The notes under the pieces were generated by a model. The model searched no databases. It was not told where the DNA came from and saw nothing but the letters and a program-made list of their open reading frames with translations. From Polyangium mundeleinium (GTDB taxonomy: Bacteria > Myxococcota_A > Polyangia > Polyangiales > Polyangiaceae), in NCBI RefSeq assembly GCF_028369105.1, contig NZ_JAQNDO010000001.1, positions 3,874,501 through 3,938,500 of the forward strand: a stretch of DNA of 64,000 nt. Reading direction: 5' to 3'. Positions 26,060 through 35,218 of this stretch are shown one piece after another. The position numbers and the translations under genes were made by a program. Numbering within the stretch: the first letter of the stretch is position 1; the number at the start of each line of letters is the position of its first letter.

Positions 26060-26434
26060 TCACGGCATGATTGCGCATCCGAGCGTCTCCTTGAGAGCCA
26101 GACAGTCAGGGCAGGTGCCGGGCAATGGAGGCGCGGGGAAGCAGAAGCCCCTCGACGCGTTGGGCGGCTCCGAGGCGAGTATCCTGCAGGTCGGGGTATC
26201 GCCGTCGGAGGTGAAGACCTCCAGCGCCGCGAGGATCAGCCCCTGTGCGAGGGTGCATGAATAGACGAGGCGGGCGTCGCGGCTCTGGAGGTCGTCGGTG
26301 GCGTCGCTCGATGCGTCAACGGGTTGCTCCGCGGCATCCCCCGACGCACAGCCATTCACGAAGGCGACCACGACCAGAAGCAAGAGCCCGAGGCGGCTCG
26401 GAAGAGCGCGACACATGTCGCGGCGGTCGTTCAT
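26060..26434 (-). CDS. Cys-rich small lipoprotein, paralog 3
   Basis: 124 residues, AAAGGAG before ATG. Signal peptide LGLLLLVVVAFVNGC with lipid Cys29. After an Asp/Ser linker comes ARLVYSCTLAQGLILAALEV, TPTCRILASEPPNASRGFCF, then GTCPDCLALKETLGC. Same Cys order as the other four. It is the paralog most divergent around the third Cys, with a Pro-rich loop (PAPPLPG) in place of the usual turn. Lies 174 bp upstream of paralog 2 and 99 bp downstream of paralog 4. Function unknown. Confidence 0.76.
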   Translation of the reverse strand: MNDRRDMCRALPSRLGLLLLVVVAFVNGCASGDAAEQPVDASSDATDDLQSRDARLVYSCTLAQGLILAALEVFTSDGDTPTCRILASEPPNASRGFCFPAPPLPGTCPDCLALKETLGCAIMP

Positions 26435-26533
26435 GGTTTGCTCCTTTGTCGATCGAGGCGGGACCGGCGGTGGACCTCGTTTCTCACGAGCCGGCCCGCC
26501 GGCATGGTCTAGGTTCGTCCGACCGCGCCACGG

Positions 26534-26890
26534 TTAAAACAAGCAATTCCAGTTCCGCGCGAGTGTCATGCAATCCGGGCAGGTTCTGAAGTCTCTGCCC
26601 ACGCAGTACGTCGTATCCCCTCCATCGCCGGTGAAGATATCGCATCGGCCACCGGCGTAGGCCACCAGCACGCCTTCGAGCAATCCCCCTCCGGTGGTGC
26701 ACGCCCATTGGCCCACCGGGGGCCTGGCCACCAGGTTTTCGGTGGCTTCCCCGCGCGACGGGTCAACGGATGGATCCGACGCGTCGTCGACGTCCCCCGA
26801 CGCGCAGCCATTCACGAGCGCGAACGCCGCCACCAGCGAGAGGCCGAAGCCGAGACGGAGAGCGCGACCCATCGGATGCAGAGTATTCAT
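26534..26890 (-). CDS. Cys-rich small lipoprotein, paralog 4
   Basis: 118 residues, AAAGGAAGG before ATG. Signal peptide GRALRLGFGLSLVAAFALVNGC with lipid Cys29, then ASGDVDDASDPSVDPSRGEA and RPPVGQWACTTGGGLLEGVL, GRCDIFTGD, YCVGRDFRTCPDCMTLARNW and a final NC. Same plan as the other members: lipid anchor, acidic linker, ~70-residue Cys-rich domain with CPDC near the end. Preceded by a 371-bp non-coding gap. Function unknown. Confidence 0.77.
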   Translation of the reverse strand: MNTLHPMGRALRLGFGLSLVAAFALVNGCASGDVDDASDPSVDPSRGEATENLVARPPVGQWACTTGGGLLEGVLVAYAGGRCDIFTGDGGDTTYCVGRDFRTCPDCMTLARNWNCLF

Positions 26891-27261
26891 AATCGCCTTC
26901 CTTTCAATCGAGGCCCAACACGCTGGGATAGCGCCGGAGAACCTCGATCGCCCAGACTGCAATCGAGATGCCATGGGCATCCGTCATCCAGCGGCACAGC
27001 GGGATGCAGCGCCACCCGGCGTGCCCGCGGGGCCATGGGCTGGGCGAGGGCATTCCGCGCACGATCGAGCGACGACGAGGAGACGGGCGTCCACCACGAG
27101 CGACGACGCGGGCGTGGAGGAGACTGGAATGGAGGAGGAGCCGCTTTCTGCAGATCCGTGCTATTCGATCCTGCAGCACGAAAGCGCGTGGGCGACCTTC
27201 GGGCAGTGAATGCATGAGCAAGCTCGATGAAGATGGCTCAGGATGGCCTTCCTCTTCGAGC
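26891..27261 (-). other. non-coding gap between lipoprotein paralogs 4 and 5
   Basis: 371 bp without a supportable gene. Frames crossing it lack the strong G/C third-position bias of the flanking genes. It presumably carries the promoter of paralog 4; no clear repeat, hairpin or degenerate sixth paralog was found. Confidence 0.5.
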
Positions 27262-27672
27262 TCATCGGCTCCGCGCTCGGGTCCGCGCACGGTAGGGGCA
27301 CGAAAGGTCGACCCGGAGGGCCTGGCAATCCGGACAGGTCGTGAAGACGCCCGTGCCGGTGCAGTAAATCTTCGAGGAACGCGCGAGCCTCGGCGCGACG
27401 ATGGTGCACGTCGATTTCCCCTGCGGGTCGGGGTAGACCACCATGGACGCGGGTATCAACCCCTCGCTGAGGGTACATTGGAAGGCGCGCACCGAAGCCC
27501 GGGTTTGCAGTTCATCCGCGGCCTCCTCGCTGGGGGGCTCGACGGATTCTTCCCCCTCGCCTTCCAGGGCGCCTTCCACCGGCGCACAGCCGTTCGCGAG
27601 GGCGAGCGCCGCCAGGAGCGCCATACCAAACCCGCTCCGGAGAGCGTGGTCCACGGAAAGATGATTGCACAT
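27262..27672 (-). CDS. Cys-rich small lipoprotein, paralog 5
   Basis: 136 residues. GGAGG sits five bases before the ATG of MCNHLSVDHALRSG, as in paralog 2. Lipid Cys at residue 29 (ALALANGC). Linker APVEGALEGEGEESVEPPSE, then RASVRAFQCTLSEGLIPASM, GKSTCTIVAPRLARSS, YCTGTGVFTTCPDCQALRVD and LSCPY followed by a basic tail (RARTRARSR) not seen in the others. First gene of the row by direction of transcription. Function unknown. Confidence 0.78.
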   Translation of the reverse strand: MCNHLSVDHALRSGFGMALLAALALANGCAPVEGALEGEGEESVEPPSEEAADELQTRASVRAFQCTLSEGLIPASMVVYPDPQGKSTCTIVAPRLARSSKIYCTGTGVFTTCPDCQALRVDLSCPYRARTRARSR

Positions 27673-28208
27673 GCTTGCCTCCATTCTTTCATCGAGAGCC
27701 GGCGCGCCCGTGCAGCGCCGACGAGCCCCGTCGAACCCCGTCTGATTTGCAATGCGTGTGCCCCGGAGCAAGCACGAGCATGGAAAGCGTCGCGCCCCGA
27801 AGAGCAGCCCGCGGGGCGCGACGTGCACCGTGGGAGATGACGCCTGTTCTTCTCCTCCGCTCGATGGGGCCTATGCCGGCGCGATGCAGCCGATGGAACG
27901 ACACGATGGCCAGGGTGCAATCGTGATGCCCGGGGTGCGCCGCGCGCCTGCGGCGAACCATGACGGGCGGGACGAAATCCAGGCGGACCGGTGCGAGCGC
28001 GAGTGATTTGTCGCATTGCGTTTCGTAGGACAACGCTTTGGACCCCTCCCCGACGACCCATTCACCGTCCCGCGGCCTTCCGTCCGGACGAGCACGACGA
28101 CCCGCGCCTCCACGCTCGCCCGAGCCGCGCGCTCCGGTCCTGCCCGCGCGGGCGCCGGCGCGCGACACAACCGTGTGCGTTTGCTCCCGATCGCGGTAGA
28201 AGATCCAA
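27673..28208. other. divergent intergenic region
   Basis: 536 bp between lipoprotein paralog 5 (minus) and the hybrid kinase (plus); no gene supportable. The first ~100 bp resemble the ~100 bp upstream of paralog 2 (shared GCTTGCCTCCAT, GTGCAGCGCCGACGA-like and GCAATGCG...TGCCCCGG blocks), so the duplication that made paralogs 2 and 5 included upstream DNA. Promoters for both directions must lie here; none could be pinned down. Confidence 0.55.
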
Positions 28209-31200
28209 GTGGAGGTCCTCGGCGGATATACAGTCATCGACACCGTCCGCGTGAGCGACCGGTTCATCCTTCAGCGCGCCACGCAGGAGGAGGGGAATCG
28301 GCCGGTCCTCCTCAAGTACCCCGCGTCCAAGCACCCTTCGCCCGAGACCCTCCGGCAGCTCGAGCACGAGCGCGCTGTCGCCCGCGACCTCGATTCGGGC
28401 CTCGTCCTCCACCCGCTCGCGCTCGCGCGCTGGGCCGATCGCACGGTCCTCGTCTTCGAGGACTTCCGCGGCGTCCCCCTCCGCCGCCTCCTCGGCGTGC
28501 CCATGGATGTCGGCCGCTTCCTCCGGATCGCCGTCAAGACCGCGGAGGCGCTCGCCGGGTTGCACGAGCACCACGTCATCCACAAGGACATCCGGCCCGA
28601 CAACATCCTCGTCGACGTCGAGACAGGCCAGGTCAGGCTCACCGATCTCGGAATCGCCTCGCTCCTCCCGCGCGAGTACCAGGAGGCCGATCGGGTGAGC
28701 TCCATCGAGGGCTCGCTCCCGTACCTGTCGCCGGAGCAGACCGGGCGCATGAACCGGGCCATCGACCACCGGACCGATCTCTACTCCCTCGGGATCACCT
28801 TCTACGAGATGCTCACGGGCCATCTGCCCTTTCACGCCGCCGATCTGCTCGAATGGGTCCATTGCCACATCGCCTTTTCTCCAAGGCCGCCGCACGAAAT
28901 CGTCCCCCGGATCCCCGAACCGCTCTCGGCCCTCGTGCAAACGCTCCTCTCCAAGGTCGCCGAGGATCGTTATCAGACCGCCCGCGGGCTCGCCCACGAC
29001 CTCGCGATCTGCCTCGCGCGATGGGACGCGACCGGCGCCATTCTCCCTTTCCCGCGCGGCCGCGCGGACGTCTCGGAGCAGTTTCACCTTCCGCAAAAGC
29101 TTTATGGCCGTGACCACGAGATCCGGACGCTCCTCGCGCGCTTCGAGCAGGTCGTAGAGGCCGGCGAGCCCGAGCTCGTGCTCGTCTCCGGGTATTCGGG
29201 CATCGGCAAGAGCTCGCTGGTCCGCGAGCTCGACATGCCCGTCGCCACGGCCCGCGGCAGCTTCCTCGCCGGCAAATTCGAGGAGACCCAGCGCGACGTC
29301 CCGTATGCCACCGTCGTTCGGGCCTTCGTCCAGCTCATCCGGCGGGTCCTCACGGAGAGCGAGGAGAAGATTGCCTCGTGGCGCGCGCGGCTCTCCGCGG
29401 CCCTCGGGCCGAACGCGCAGATCCTCGTCGACCTGATCCCGGAGCTCGAGCTCGTCCTCGGCGAGCAGCCCGCCGTCGCGGCGTTGCCCTTCACCGAGGA
29501 GAAGAGCCGCTTCTACATGGTCTTTCGCCGCTTCCTCTCGACCTTCACGGCCGAAGGGCGGCCCCTGCTCCTTTTCCTCGACGATCTGCAATGGGCCGAC
29601 GCCGGCAGCCTCGCGTTGATCCAGGAGATCCTCACCCACCCCGACACGAAGCACCTGCTCCTGATCGGCGCGTATCGCGACAACGAGGTCACGCCGGCGC
29701 ACCCGCTCTCCCTCGTGATCTCGGCGATCCGCGCGGCCGGCGCGCGTGTGCACCCCATCGTCCTCGCCCCGCTCACCTCCGAGGACGTGCACCGGATCGT
29801 CGCCGACACGCTCCAGTGCGACGTCGCGCGGGCGCGGCCGCTCGGGGCCCTCGTGGAAGCGAAGACCGGCAACAATCCCTTTTTCGTCCTGCAGTTCCTC
29901 GCCGCGCTCCACGAGCGCGGGCTGCTCTCCTTCGATCGCGAGGCGCGCGCGTGGACCTGGAACCTCGCCTCCATCCGAGCCGCGCCGTTCACCGACAACG
30001 TCGTCGACCTCATGGCCGCCAAGGTCGAGCGGCTCCTGCCCGAGACCCGCGCCCTCGTGGTCCAGGCCGCCTGCCTCGGCTGCGAGGTGGACATGGGCAC
30101 GCTCGCCGCCGCGACCCGAAGGTCCATGAGCGACCTCGACGGGGCTTTATGGGGCGCGCTCCACGGCGGCCTCATGAGCCGCGTGGGCGACACCTATCGT
30201 TTCCTCCACGACCGGGTACGGGAGGCGGCGTATCTCCTGATCCCCGAGGACCAGCGGCCTGCGACGCACCTCGCGATCGGCCGCACGCTCTTCGATGCGA
30301 CGCCGCCCGAGGAGGTCGAAGCGCGGGTCTTCGAGATCGTCCACCAATACAACTTCGGCGGCGCCCTCCTCGACGATCCGGAGGAGCGCGCGCGCCTCGC
30401 CCGCCTCGACCTCCTGGCGGGCCGGCGGGCCCGGACCTCGACCGCGTACGAGTCTGCCGCGGGTTACCTCGCCACCGGTGTGCGGATGCTCGGCCCCGAT
30501 CCCTTCGGGGCTCCGCACGCGCTGGCCTACGATCTCCATTTCGAGCTCGCCACCTGCACGTTCCTCCGCGGCGACCTCACCGGCGCGGCCGAGCAGCTCT
30601 CCGCGCTCGCGCCCCACGCCACGAACCGGCGGGAAGAGGCGGCGATCCGGCGCCTGGAGGTCGACCTCTACACGAGCCTGGACGATCTCGACGAGGCCGT
30701 CGCCCGCGGGCTCTGCGGGCTCGCGCTCTTCGGGATCGTCATCCCGGCGCACCCCACGCGCGCGGAGGTGGAGCACGAGCACGAGCGCGTCTTCTCCCTG
30801 CTCGGCGATCGGCCCATCGAGGGCCTCATCGACCTCCCGGAGATGACCGATCCCGAGATCGCCGCGGCGCAGGACATCCTCGCCGTCCTCTTCGCGCCGG
30901 CCCTGAACACCGACCCCAATCTATCGCTCCTGGTCTACGGCTCGATGGTCCACCAGAGCTTGCGCCACGGCAACTCCGACGCCTCCGCGCTGGCGTATGC
31001 CTATTTCGGGATGAGCCTTGGCCCGGCGTTCGGGCGGTACCGCGAGGGGTATCGCTTCGGCAAGCTCGGTTATGATCTCATGGAGAGGCGGCGGAGCACG
31101 GCGTACAAGGCCAAGATCAGCGCGATCTTCGGCGACAACACGCTCTTCTGGACGCACCACCTGGAGGCGTGCCTCCCGTACCTGGACACCGCCTTTTGCG

Positions 31201-33674
31201 CCGCGCTCGAGACCGGCGACGTCACGTTCGCCTGTTATTGCTGCAACCGCATCGTCGTCGACCGGCTCCTCCTCGGCCACCCGCTCGATCAGGTCTTCGA
31301 GGAGGCCGAGCGCCGCTTGTCGTTCACCCGGCGGGCGCATTTCGACGCCTCGACGCAGGTCATCCTCGACATCCAGCACCTCGTCGACTCTCTGCGCGGG
31401 CGCGCGACGCCGAACGGGGGCGCCCCCGACGAGGCCGACCGCGACGCCGTCATGGATCAGTATCCCTGGGCGGTCGTCACCTGCTGGCACTACATCATGC
31501 AACTCGCCGCGCGCGTCTTCGCGGGGGATTTTCGCGGCGCCGTCGACGCCGCCACCCGCGCCCGAGCGCTGCTCTGGTCGACCGTGGCCCACGTCCAGGA
31601 GCCCGAGTTCTGGTTTTACGGCGCGCTCGCGCTCGCCGGCCACCACGACGACGCCACCGCCGCCGATCGCCCGGCGATCCTCGCCACCCTCCGCGAGCAC
31701 GAGCGCAAGCTCGCCGCGTGGGCCGAGGCCTGCCCCGAGAACTTCGGCCACAAGCACGCGCTCTGCGTGGCCGAGCGCGCGCGTCTCGAGGATCGCCCGC
31801 TCGACGCCATGCGCGCCTACGACGACGCGGCGCGCGCCGCCCGGCGCCACGGCTACATCCAGAACGAGGCCCTCGCCAACGAGCTCGCGGCTCGTTTCTA
31901 CCTGAACCGCGGATTCGAGACGAGCGGGGGCGCGTACCTGCGCGAGGCCAGGAATGGGTACGCCGAGTGGGGCGCCCACGCCAAGGTCGCCGAGCTCGAG
32001 CGCCGCCATCCGTGCGCGTTCGACGACGGCCCCGCGCCGCTTGCCGCCGCCATCGTGGCCCGGCCCGAAGAGCTCGACCTCATGGCCGTCCTCCGGACCT
32101 CGCAGGCCATCTCCACGGAGATCGACCTCGCTCGCCTCCTCGAGACCTTGATGCGCGCGCTCGTGCAGCGGGCGGGAGCGCAGCGCGGGCTCCTCCTCCT
32201 CGTCCGCGACGACGAGCTCCGCATCGAGGCCGAGGCGTCCTCCGGCCCGGCGGGGGTCCGCGTGAACGTCGCCGCCCGGAGCCCGACGGCGTCGGCCGTC
32301 CCCGCGTCGATCGTCACCTACGTACGCCGGAGCCGGGAGACGGTGATCCTCGACGACGCCGCGCAGCCGAGCCTCTTCTCGCGCGATCCCTACCTCGCAT
32401 CCCACGGCCCGAGGTCGCTCTTGTGCCTGCCCATCGTGCAACAGGCCCACGTCATCGGCGTGCTCTACCTGGAGAACGATCTCGCCCCCGGCGCCTTCAC
32501 CCGCGAGCGCCTCATGGTCGTCGAGTTATTGGCCTCGCAGGCCGCGATCTCCCTGCAAAACGCCATCCTGTTCGACGCGCTCCACCGCAGCGAGGCGCAG
32601 CTCCGCGCCATCGTCGACAACACGACGGCGCTCATTTCCGTGAAGGACCTCGAGGGCCGGCACCTCCTCGTCAACCGGCGGCTCGCGGAGGTGCTGGGCC
32701 GCGACGACGCCATCGGCCGCACCAACGAGGAGCTCTTCCCCGCGGACCTCGCCGAGAGCCTGAGCAAGAACGATCGGAAGGTCCTCGAATCGATGGCGCC
32801 GCTGGAGGTGGAAGAGCACGTGCCTCTCCCGGACGGCCTGCACACCCATCTCTCCATGAAGGTGCCCCTGCGCGACGCCACGGGCGCCACGTATGGCGTG
32901 TGCGGGGTCTCCACGGACATCACCCAGCGCGCCGAGGCGGAGAAGGAGCGCGAGCGCCTGCTCCGCGAGGCCCAGGAGGCGCTCCGGATCCGCGACGAGT
33001 TCCTCAACATTGCCTCGCACGAGCTGAACACGCCGCTCACCCCGCTGCGCCTGCAGGTGCAGCTCCTGCGCCGGCGCCTGGAGGATCCCGCGCTCGCCGC
33101 GAACCCCAAGCTCCAGGGCTTGCCGCGCCTGCTGGAGATCGCGAACCACAGCGTCGAGCGGCTCGAAAAGCTCGTCGGCGAGCTGCTCGACGTCGTGCGC
33201 ATCGGCGCCGGCAAGCTCTCGCTGGCGCTCGAGGACGTGGATCTCGCCACGCTGGCGCGCGAGGCCATCGACGGCCTCCAGCATCAGGTCACCGTCGCGG
33301 GCTGCACGGTCGAGCTCGTCGCCTCCGAGCCCGTCGTCGGCCGGTGGGATCGGTTCCGGATCGAGCAGGTCTTCATCAACTTGCTGACGAACGCCATCAA
33401 GTACGGCATGGGCAAGCCCATCACCGTCGGCGCGCGCCGCGTGGGGCCGCGGGCCGAGTTCTGGGTCGAGGACCGCGGCATGGGCATTCCCAAGGACGAT
33501 CAGGCCCGGATCTTCGAGCGTTTCGAGCGCGCCGTGTCGAGCCGCAGCTTCGGCGGCCTCGGCCTCGGGCTCTACATCGCCCGGCAGATCGTGGAGGCCC
33601 ACGGCGGCACGATCCGCGTGCACAGCGAGCCTGGGCACGGGGCGACGTTTACGGTGGAGTTGCCGGGCGGGTAG
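28209..33674 (+). CDS. hybrid Ser/Thr kinase - AAA ATPase - GAF/PAS - sensor histidine kinase
   Basis: 1821 residues. Domains in order: protein kinase-like 1-270 with Lys36, HKDIRPDN (125-132) and DLG (146-148) in place of HRD and DFG. An AAA/NACHT-like ATPase follows, ~290-560, with Walker A GYSGIGKSS (328-336) and Walker B LLLFLDDLQWAD (~449-460). A long TPR-like helical region spans ~580-1280. GAF is at ~1288-1455 and PAS at ~1460-1585 (RAIVDNTTALISVKDLEGRH). HisKA has phospho-acceptor His1604 in NIASHELNTPL, and HATPase_c ends the protein (NLLTNAIKYG, DRGMGIP, GGLGLGLYIA). No receiver domain and no transmembrane helix, so it should be cytosolic and sense through GAF/PAS. The family is common in myxobacteria and cyanobacteria; its response regulator is not next door. 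Confidence 0.93.
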   Translation: MEVLGGYTVIDTVRVSDRFILQRATQEEGNRPVLLKYPASKHPSPETLRQLEHERAVARDLDSGLVLHPLALARWADRTVLVFEDFRGVPLRRLLGVPMDVGRFLRIAVKTAEALAGLHEHHVIHKDIRPDNILVDVETGQVRLTDLGIASLLPREYQEADRVSSIEGSLPYLSPEQTGRMNRAIDHRTDLYSLGITFYEMLTGHLPFHAADLLEWVHCHIAFSPRPPHEIVPRIPEPLSALVQTLLSKVAEDRYQTARGLAHDLAICLARWDATGAILPFPRGRADVSEQFHLPQKLYGRDHEIRTLLARFEQVVEAGEPELVLVSGYSGIGKSSLVRELDMPVATARGSFLAGKFEETQRDVPYATVVRAFVQLIRRVLTESEEKIASWRARLSAALGPNAQILVDLIPELELVLGEQPAVAALPFTEEKSRFYMVFRRFLSTFTAEGRPLLLFLDDLQWADAGSLALIQEILTHPDTKHLLLIGAYRDNEVTPAHPLSLVISAIRAAGARVHPIVLAPLTSEDVHRIVADTLQCDVARARPLGALVEAKTGNNPFFVLQFLAALHERGLLSFDREARAWTWNLASIRAAPFTDNVVDLMAAKVERLLPETRALVVQAACLGCEVDMGTLAAATRRSMSDLDGALWGALHGGLMSRVGDTYRFLHDRVREAAYLLIPEDQRPATHLAIGRTLFDATPPEEVEARVFEIVHQYNFGGALLDDPEERARLARLDLLAGRRARTSTAYESAAGYLATGVRMLGPDPFGAPHALAYDLHFELATCTFLRGDLTGAAEQLSALAPHATNRREEAAIRRLEVDLYTSLDDLDEAVARGLCGLALFGIVIPAHPTRAEVEHEHERVFSLLGDRPIEGLIDLPEMTDPEIAAAQDILAVLFAPALNTDPNLSLLVYGSMVHQSLRHGNSDASALAYAYFGMSLGPAFGRYREGYRFGKLGYDLMERRRSTAYKAKISAIFGDNTLFWTHHLEACLPYLDTAFCAALETGDVTFACYCCNRIVVDRLLLGHPLDQVFEEAERRLSFTRRAHFDASTQVILDIQHLVDSLRGRATPNGGAPDEADRDAVMDQYPWAVVTCWHYIMQLAARVFAGDFRGAVDAATRARALLWSTVAHVQEPEFWFYGALALAGHHDDATAADRPAILATLREHERKLAAWAEACPENFGHKHALCVAERARLEDRPLDAMRAYDDAARAARRHGYIQNEALANELAARFYLNRGFETSGGAYLREARNGYAEWGAHAKVAELERRHPCAFDDGPAPLAAAIVARPEELDLMAVLRTSQAISTEIDLARLLETLMRALVQRAGAQRGLLLLVRDDELRIEAEASSGPAGVRVNVAARSPTASAVPASIVTYVRRSRETVILDDAAQPSLFSRDPYLASHGPRSLLCLPIVQQAHVIGVLYLENDLAPGAFTRERLMVVELLASQAAISLQNAILFDALHRSEAQLRAIVDNTTALISVKDLEGRHLLVNRRLAEVLGRDDAIGRTNEELFPADLAESLSKNDRKVLESMAPLEVEEHVPLPDGLHTHLSMKVPLRDATGATYGVCGVSTDITQRAEAEKERERLLREAQEALRIRDEFLNIASHELNTPLTPLRLQVQLLRRRLEDPALAANPKLQGLPRLLEIANHSVERLEKLVGELLDVVRIGAGKLSLALEDVDLATLAREAIDGLQHQVTVAGCTVELVASEPVVGRWDRFRIEQVFINLLTNAIKYGMGKPITVGARRVGPRAEFWVEDRGMGIPKDDQARIFERFERAVSSRSFGGLGLGLYIARQIVEAHGGTIRVHSEPGHGATFTVELPGG

Positions 33675-33774
33675 CCGCTCCCTTCGCGCGGGATGGATGA
33701 GGATGGGGGGGCTTGCTTGGGGGCGAAGGTCTCCCCAACATCCGGGGAGGAGGGCTTTGCGGGCCCCGGCATGG

Positions 33775-34281
33775 ATGCGCATGGCAAGAGGACTCCCGTC
33801 GTCGTGGAAGGAGACCGCCGTCAGCTTGGCGATAGGCGCCGTCTTGCTGTTCATCTTCCTGGATGACCGGTTCCCCACGTGGCTCCGCGCGAGCATCGGC
33901 ATTTTGATCATTGTGGCCCCGGTGCTGCCCTTTCTGGTCCTCCTCCCCTGGCATTTCATCGCGCGGTCTCGTGGCCTTGCCCCACGGAGCGACGTTCCTT
34001 GCGTGGTGTCGCTCTCGGAAGGGGGGCTTCACGTCCAGCGAGGGGACAAACGCACGAGCCATGTGCTGGACCTCGTCGCGCGGGCACGGTTTGCGCGAAA
34101 CGACAACTGGACCGAATCCAAGATGCTGGAGGACGCGCTCGGGCTCTTCACGGCGAAGGGGCGGGAGATCGAGCGGCTGCCCGAATCGGCGACCGGCCTC
34201 GACGAGCTCCAGCGCGAGCTCGGGGCCCGCGGGATTCCGATCGAGGATGTCGAGGTGAGCGCGCCGGCGTTCCTCGATTGA
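33775..34281 (+). CDS. small two-helix membrane protein, unknown function
   Basis: 168 residues from ATG at 33775 (a second Met two codons later; the open frame extends to 33697, so the start is uncertain). Two hydrophobic helices (ETAVSLAIGAVLLFIFL and GILIIVAPVLPFLVLLPW) are followed by a ~110-residue cytosolic domain with alternating strands. Its segments include CVVSLSEGGLHVQRGDKR, HVLDLVARARFARNDNWTES and TAKGREIERLPES, reminiscent of a PH-like domain. No family assigned. It follows the hybrid kinase on the same strand with a 100-bp gap. Confidence 0.65.
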   Translation: MRMARGLPSSWKETAVSLAIGAVLLFIFLDDRFPTWLRASIGILIIVAPVLPFLVLLPWHFIARSRGLAPRSDVPCVVSLSEGGLHVQRGDKRTSHVLDLVARARFARNDNWTESKMLEDALGLFTAKGREIERLPESATGLDELQRELGARGIPIEDVEVSAPAFLD

Positions 34282-34354
34282 TTCGAGGCGCGCAGGGAGC
34301 GGCGGGATGGAGGGGAGAAGGTGGTGGGACGCCTCGGCCGATAGGAGTCGCCCC

Positions 34355-34440
34355 CCTGCGGGCCGCTCGGGCTTGCCTTTGGGGCCTCCCCAAAGCCCTT
34401 GCCGGCCGCCGGAGCCCGGGCTTGGGGCCTGCCCATGCTC
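34355..34440. repeat. second copy of the GGGGCCTCCCC hairpin repeat
   Basis: CCTGCGGGCCGCTC, then CTTTGGGGCCTCCCCAAAG (8-bp stem, 3-base loop) at 34377-34395, then a diverged copy CTTGGGGCCTGCCCATG. The first block and the hairpin match 21711-21750 in order and spacing, only with the hairpin's right arm differing there. Lies after the membrane protein gene and before the TerB remnant. Confidence 0.72.
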
Positions 34441-34714
34441 AAGTCCTACAAGGCCGACGAAGACATCGAGAAGTTCATCTCCATCACGCCGGCAACGAAC
34501 GCTTCACGACGCTTCCTCATCATACGACGCGATCCAGGCCTGCAGCGCCGATGGACAATACAGTGACGCGGAGAGGGCCATGGTGATCCGGATGGCAGCG
34601 AAGCTCGGGGTTTCCGAGGACCTGGTCCGGCAGATCGAAGAGGTCTGCATCGAGGAAGCCCGGCTGCGGGAGAAGCGGCTGAAGCTGGTGTATCCGGAGG
34701 GGGCGCCCCTGTAG
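34435..34714 (+). pseudogene. TerB-like (tellurite-resistance family) gene, frameshifted
   Basis: ATG at 34435 opens MLKSYKADEDIEKFISITPA, which reads like the start of a small TerB-type protein, but that frame stops after 43 codons. In another frame the coding pattern resumes: AIQACSADGQYSDAERAMVI, RMAAKLGVSEDLVRQIEEVC and a Lys/Glu-rich end to the stop at 34712. The ADGxYSxAERxxVxxMAxxLGVS string is typical of TerB domains (acidic helical metal-site repeats). One frameshift near 34500-34530 would join both parts, though some length may also be lost there. It is either a decayed gene or a sequence error. Confidence 0.6.
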
Positions 34715-34757
34715 GCGGCGGGCGGCTCGGGCCCCCCGCGTCCTGAACTTGGGCCGC

Positions 34758-35152
34758 TCAGAGGCTGACGGCGAAAATGTTGCCGGATGCAAGCCGACCC
34801 TCGATCCATGCAAAGCGAGTCTGGCCGAATCGACCCGCCAGGGGGCGGTAGCACATGTAGGCTGCCATGCTCGTTGGTCGGGGCCTTAAGAGTTCTAAGC
34901 GTACCGGCGGGGCCCATGTCTCAGCGGATGCAAACGAGCCCAGCCTGGGAAAGCCTCGAAGAGCAGCGCATCCCCGGCACCCGGGGCACGACGCCAAAGG
35001 GATACCGCCTATGGGGATGGGCCGAGGGGCGCCTTAGCGTTCGCTGAAATTTCTCGCGCGCTCGACTCCTCCACGCGCAGTCGCCCTGTCGCCTCGTAAG
35101 GCCCGACCCACCCGTAGGACAGCACATAGGTGCTGTTGCGGAGGATGTCTTA
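34758..35152 (-). pseudogene. possible decayed gene, unknown
   Basis: The stretch 34715-35218 has no intact gene and a lower GC content than its surroundings. On the minus strand two protein-like pieces appear in different frames: one ending at 35009 with NSTYVLSYGWVGPYEATGRL, and one ending at 34758 with MAAYMCYRPLAGRFGQTRF. They are interrupted by stops (TAA near 35155, TAG at 35009). This may be a remnant of a transferred gene; no family recognised, and it may be chance. Confidence 0.25.
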
Positions 35153-35218
35153 AGGGCAATTTAATCGGCCCCCATAGCGCGGACACTCCATGCTTGTCGG
35201 GCTTCCACGAGATACGCC

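Noticed and set aside
26968..27840. Plus-strand open frame over the lipoprotein row
   Set aside because: Antisense to paralog 5 and weak codon bias; the lipobox and Cys pattern on the minus strand are decisive.
34787..35047. Small plus-strand ORF of 86 codons
   Set aside because: No ribosome-binding site, no protein-like pattern, and inside a patch of decayed DNA.
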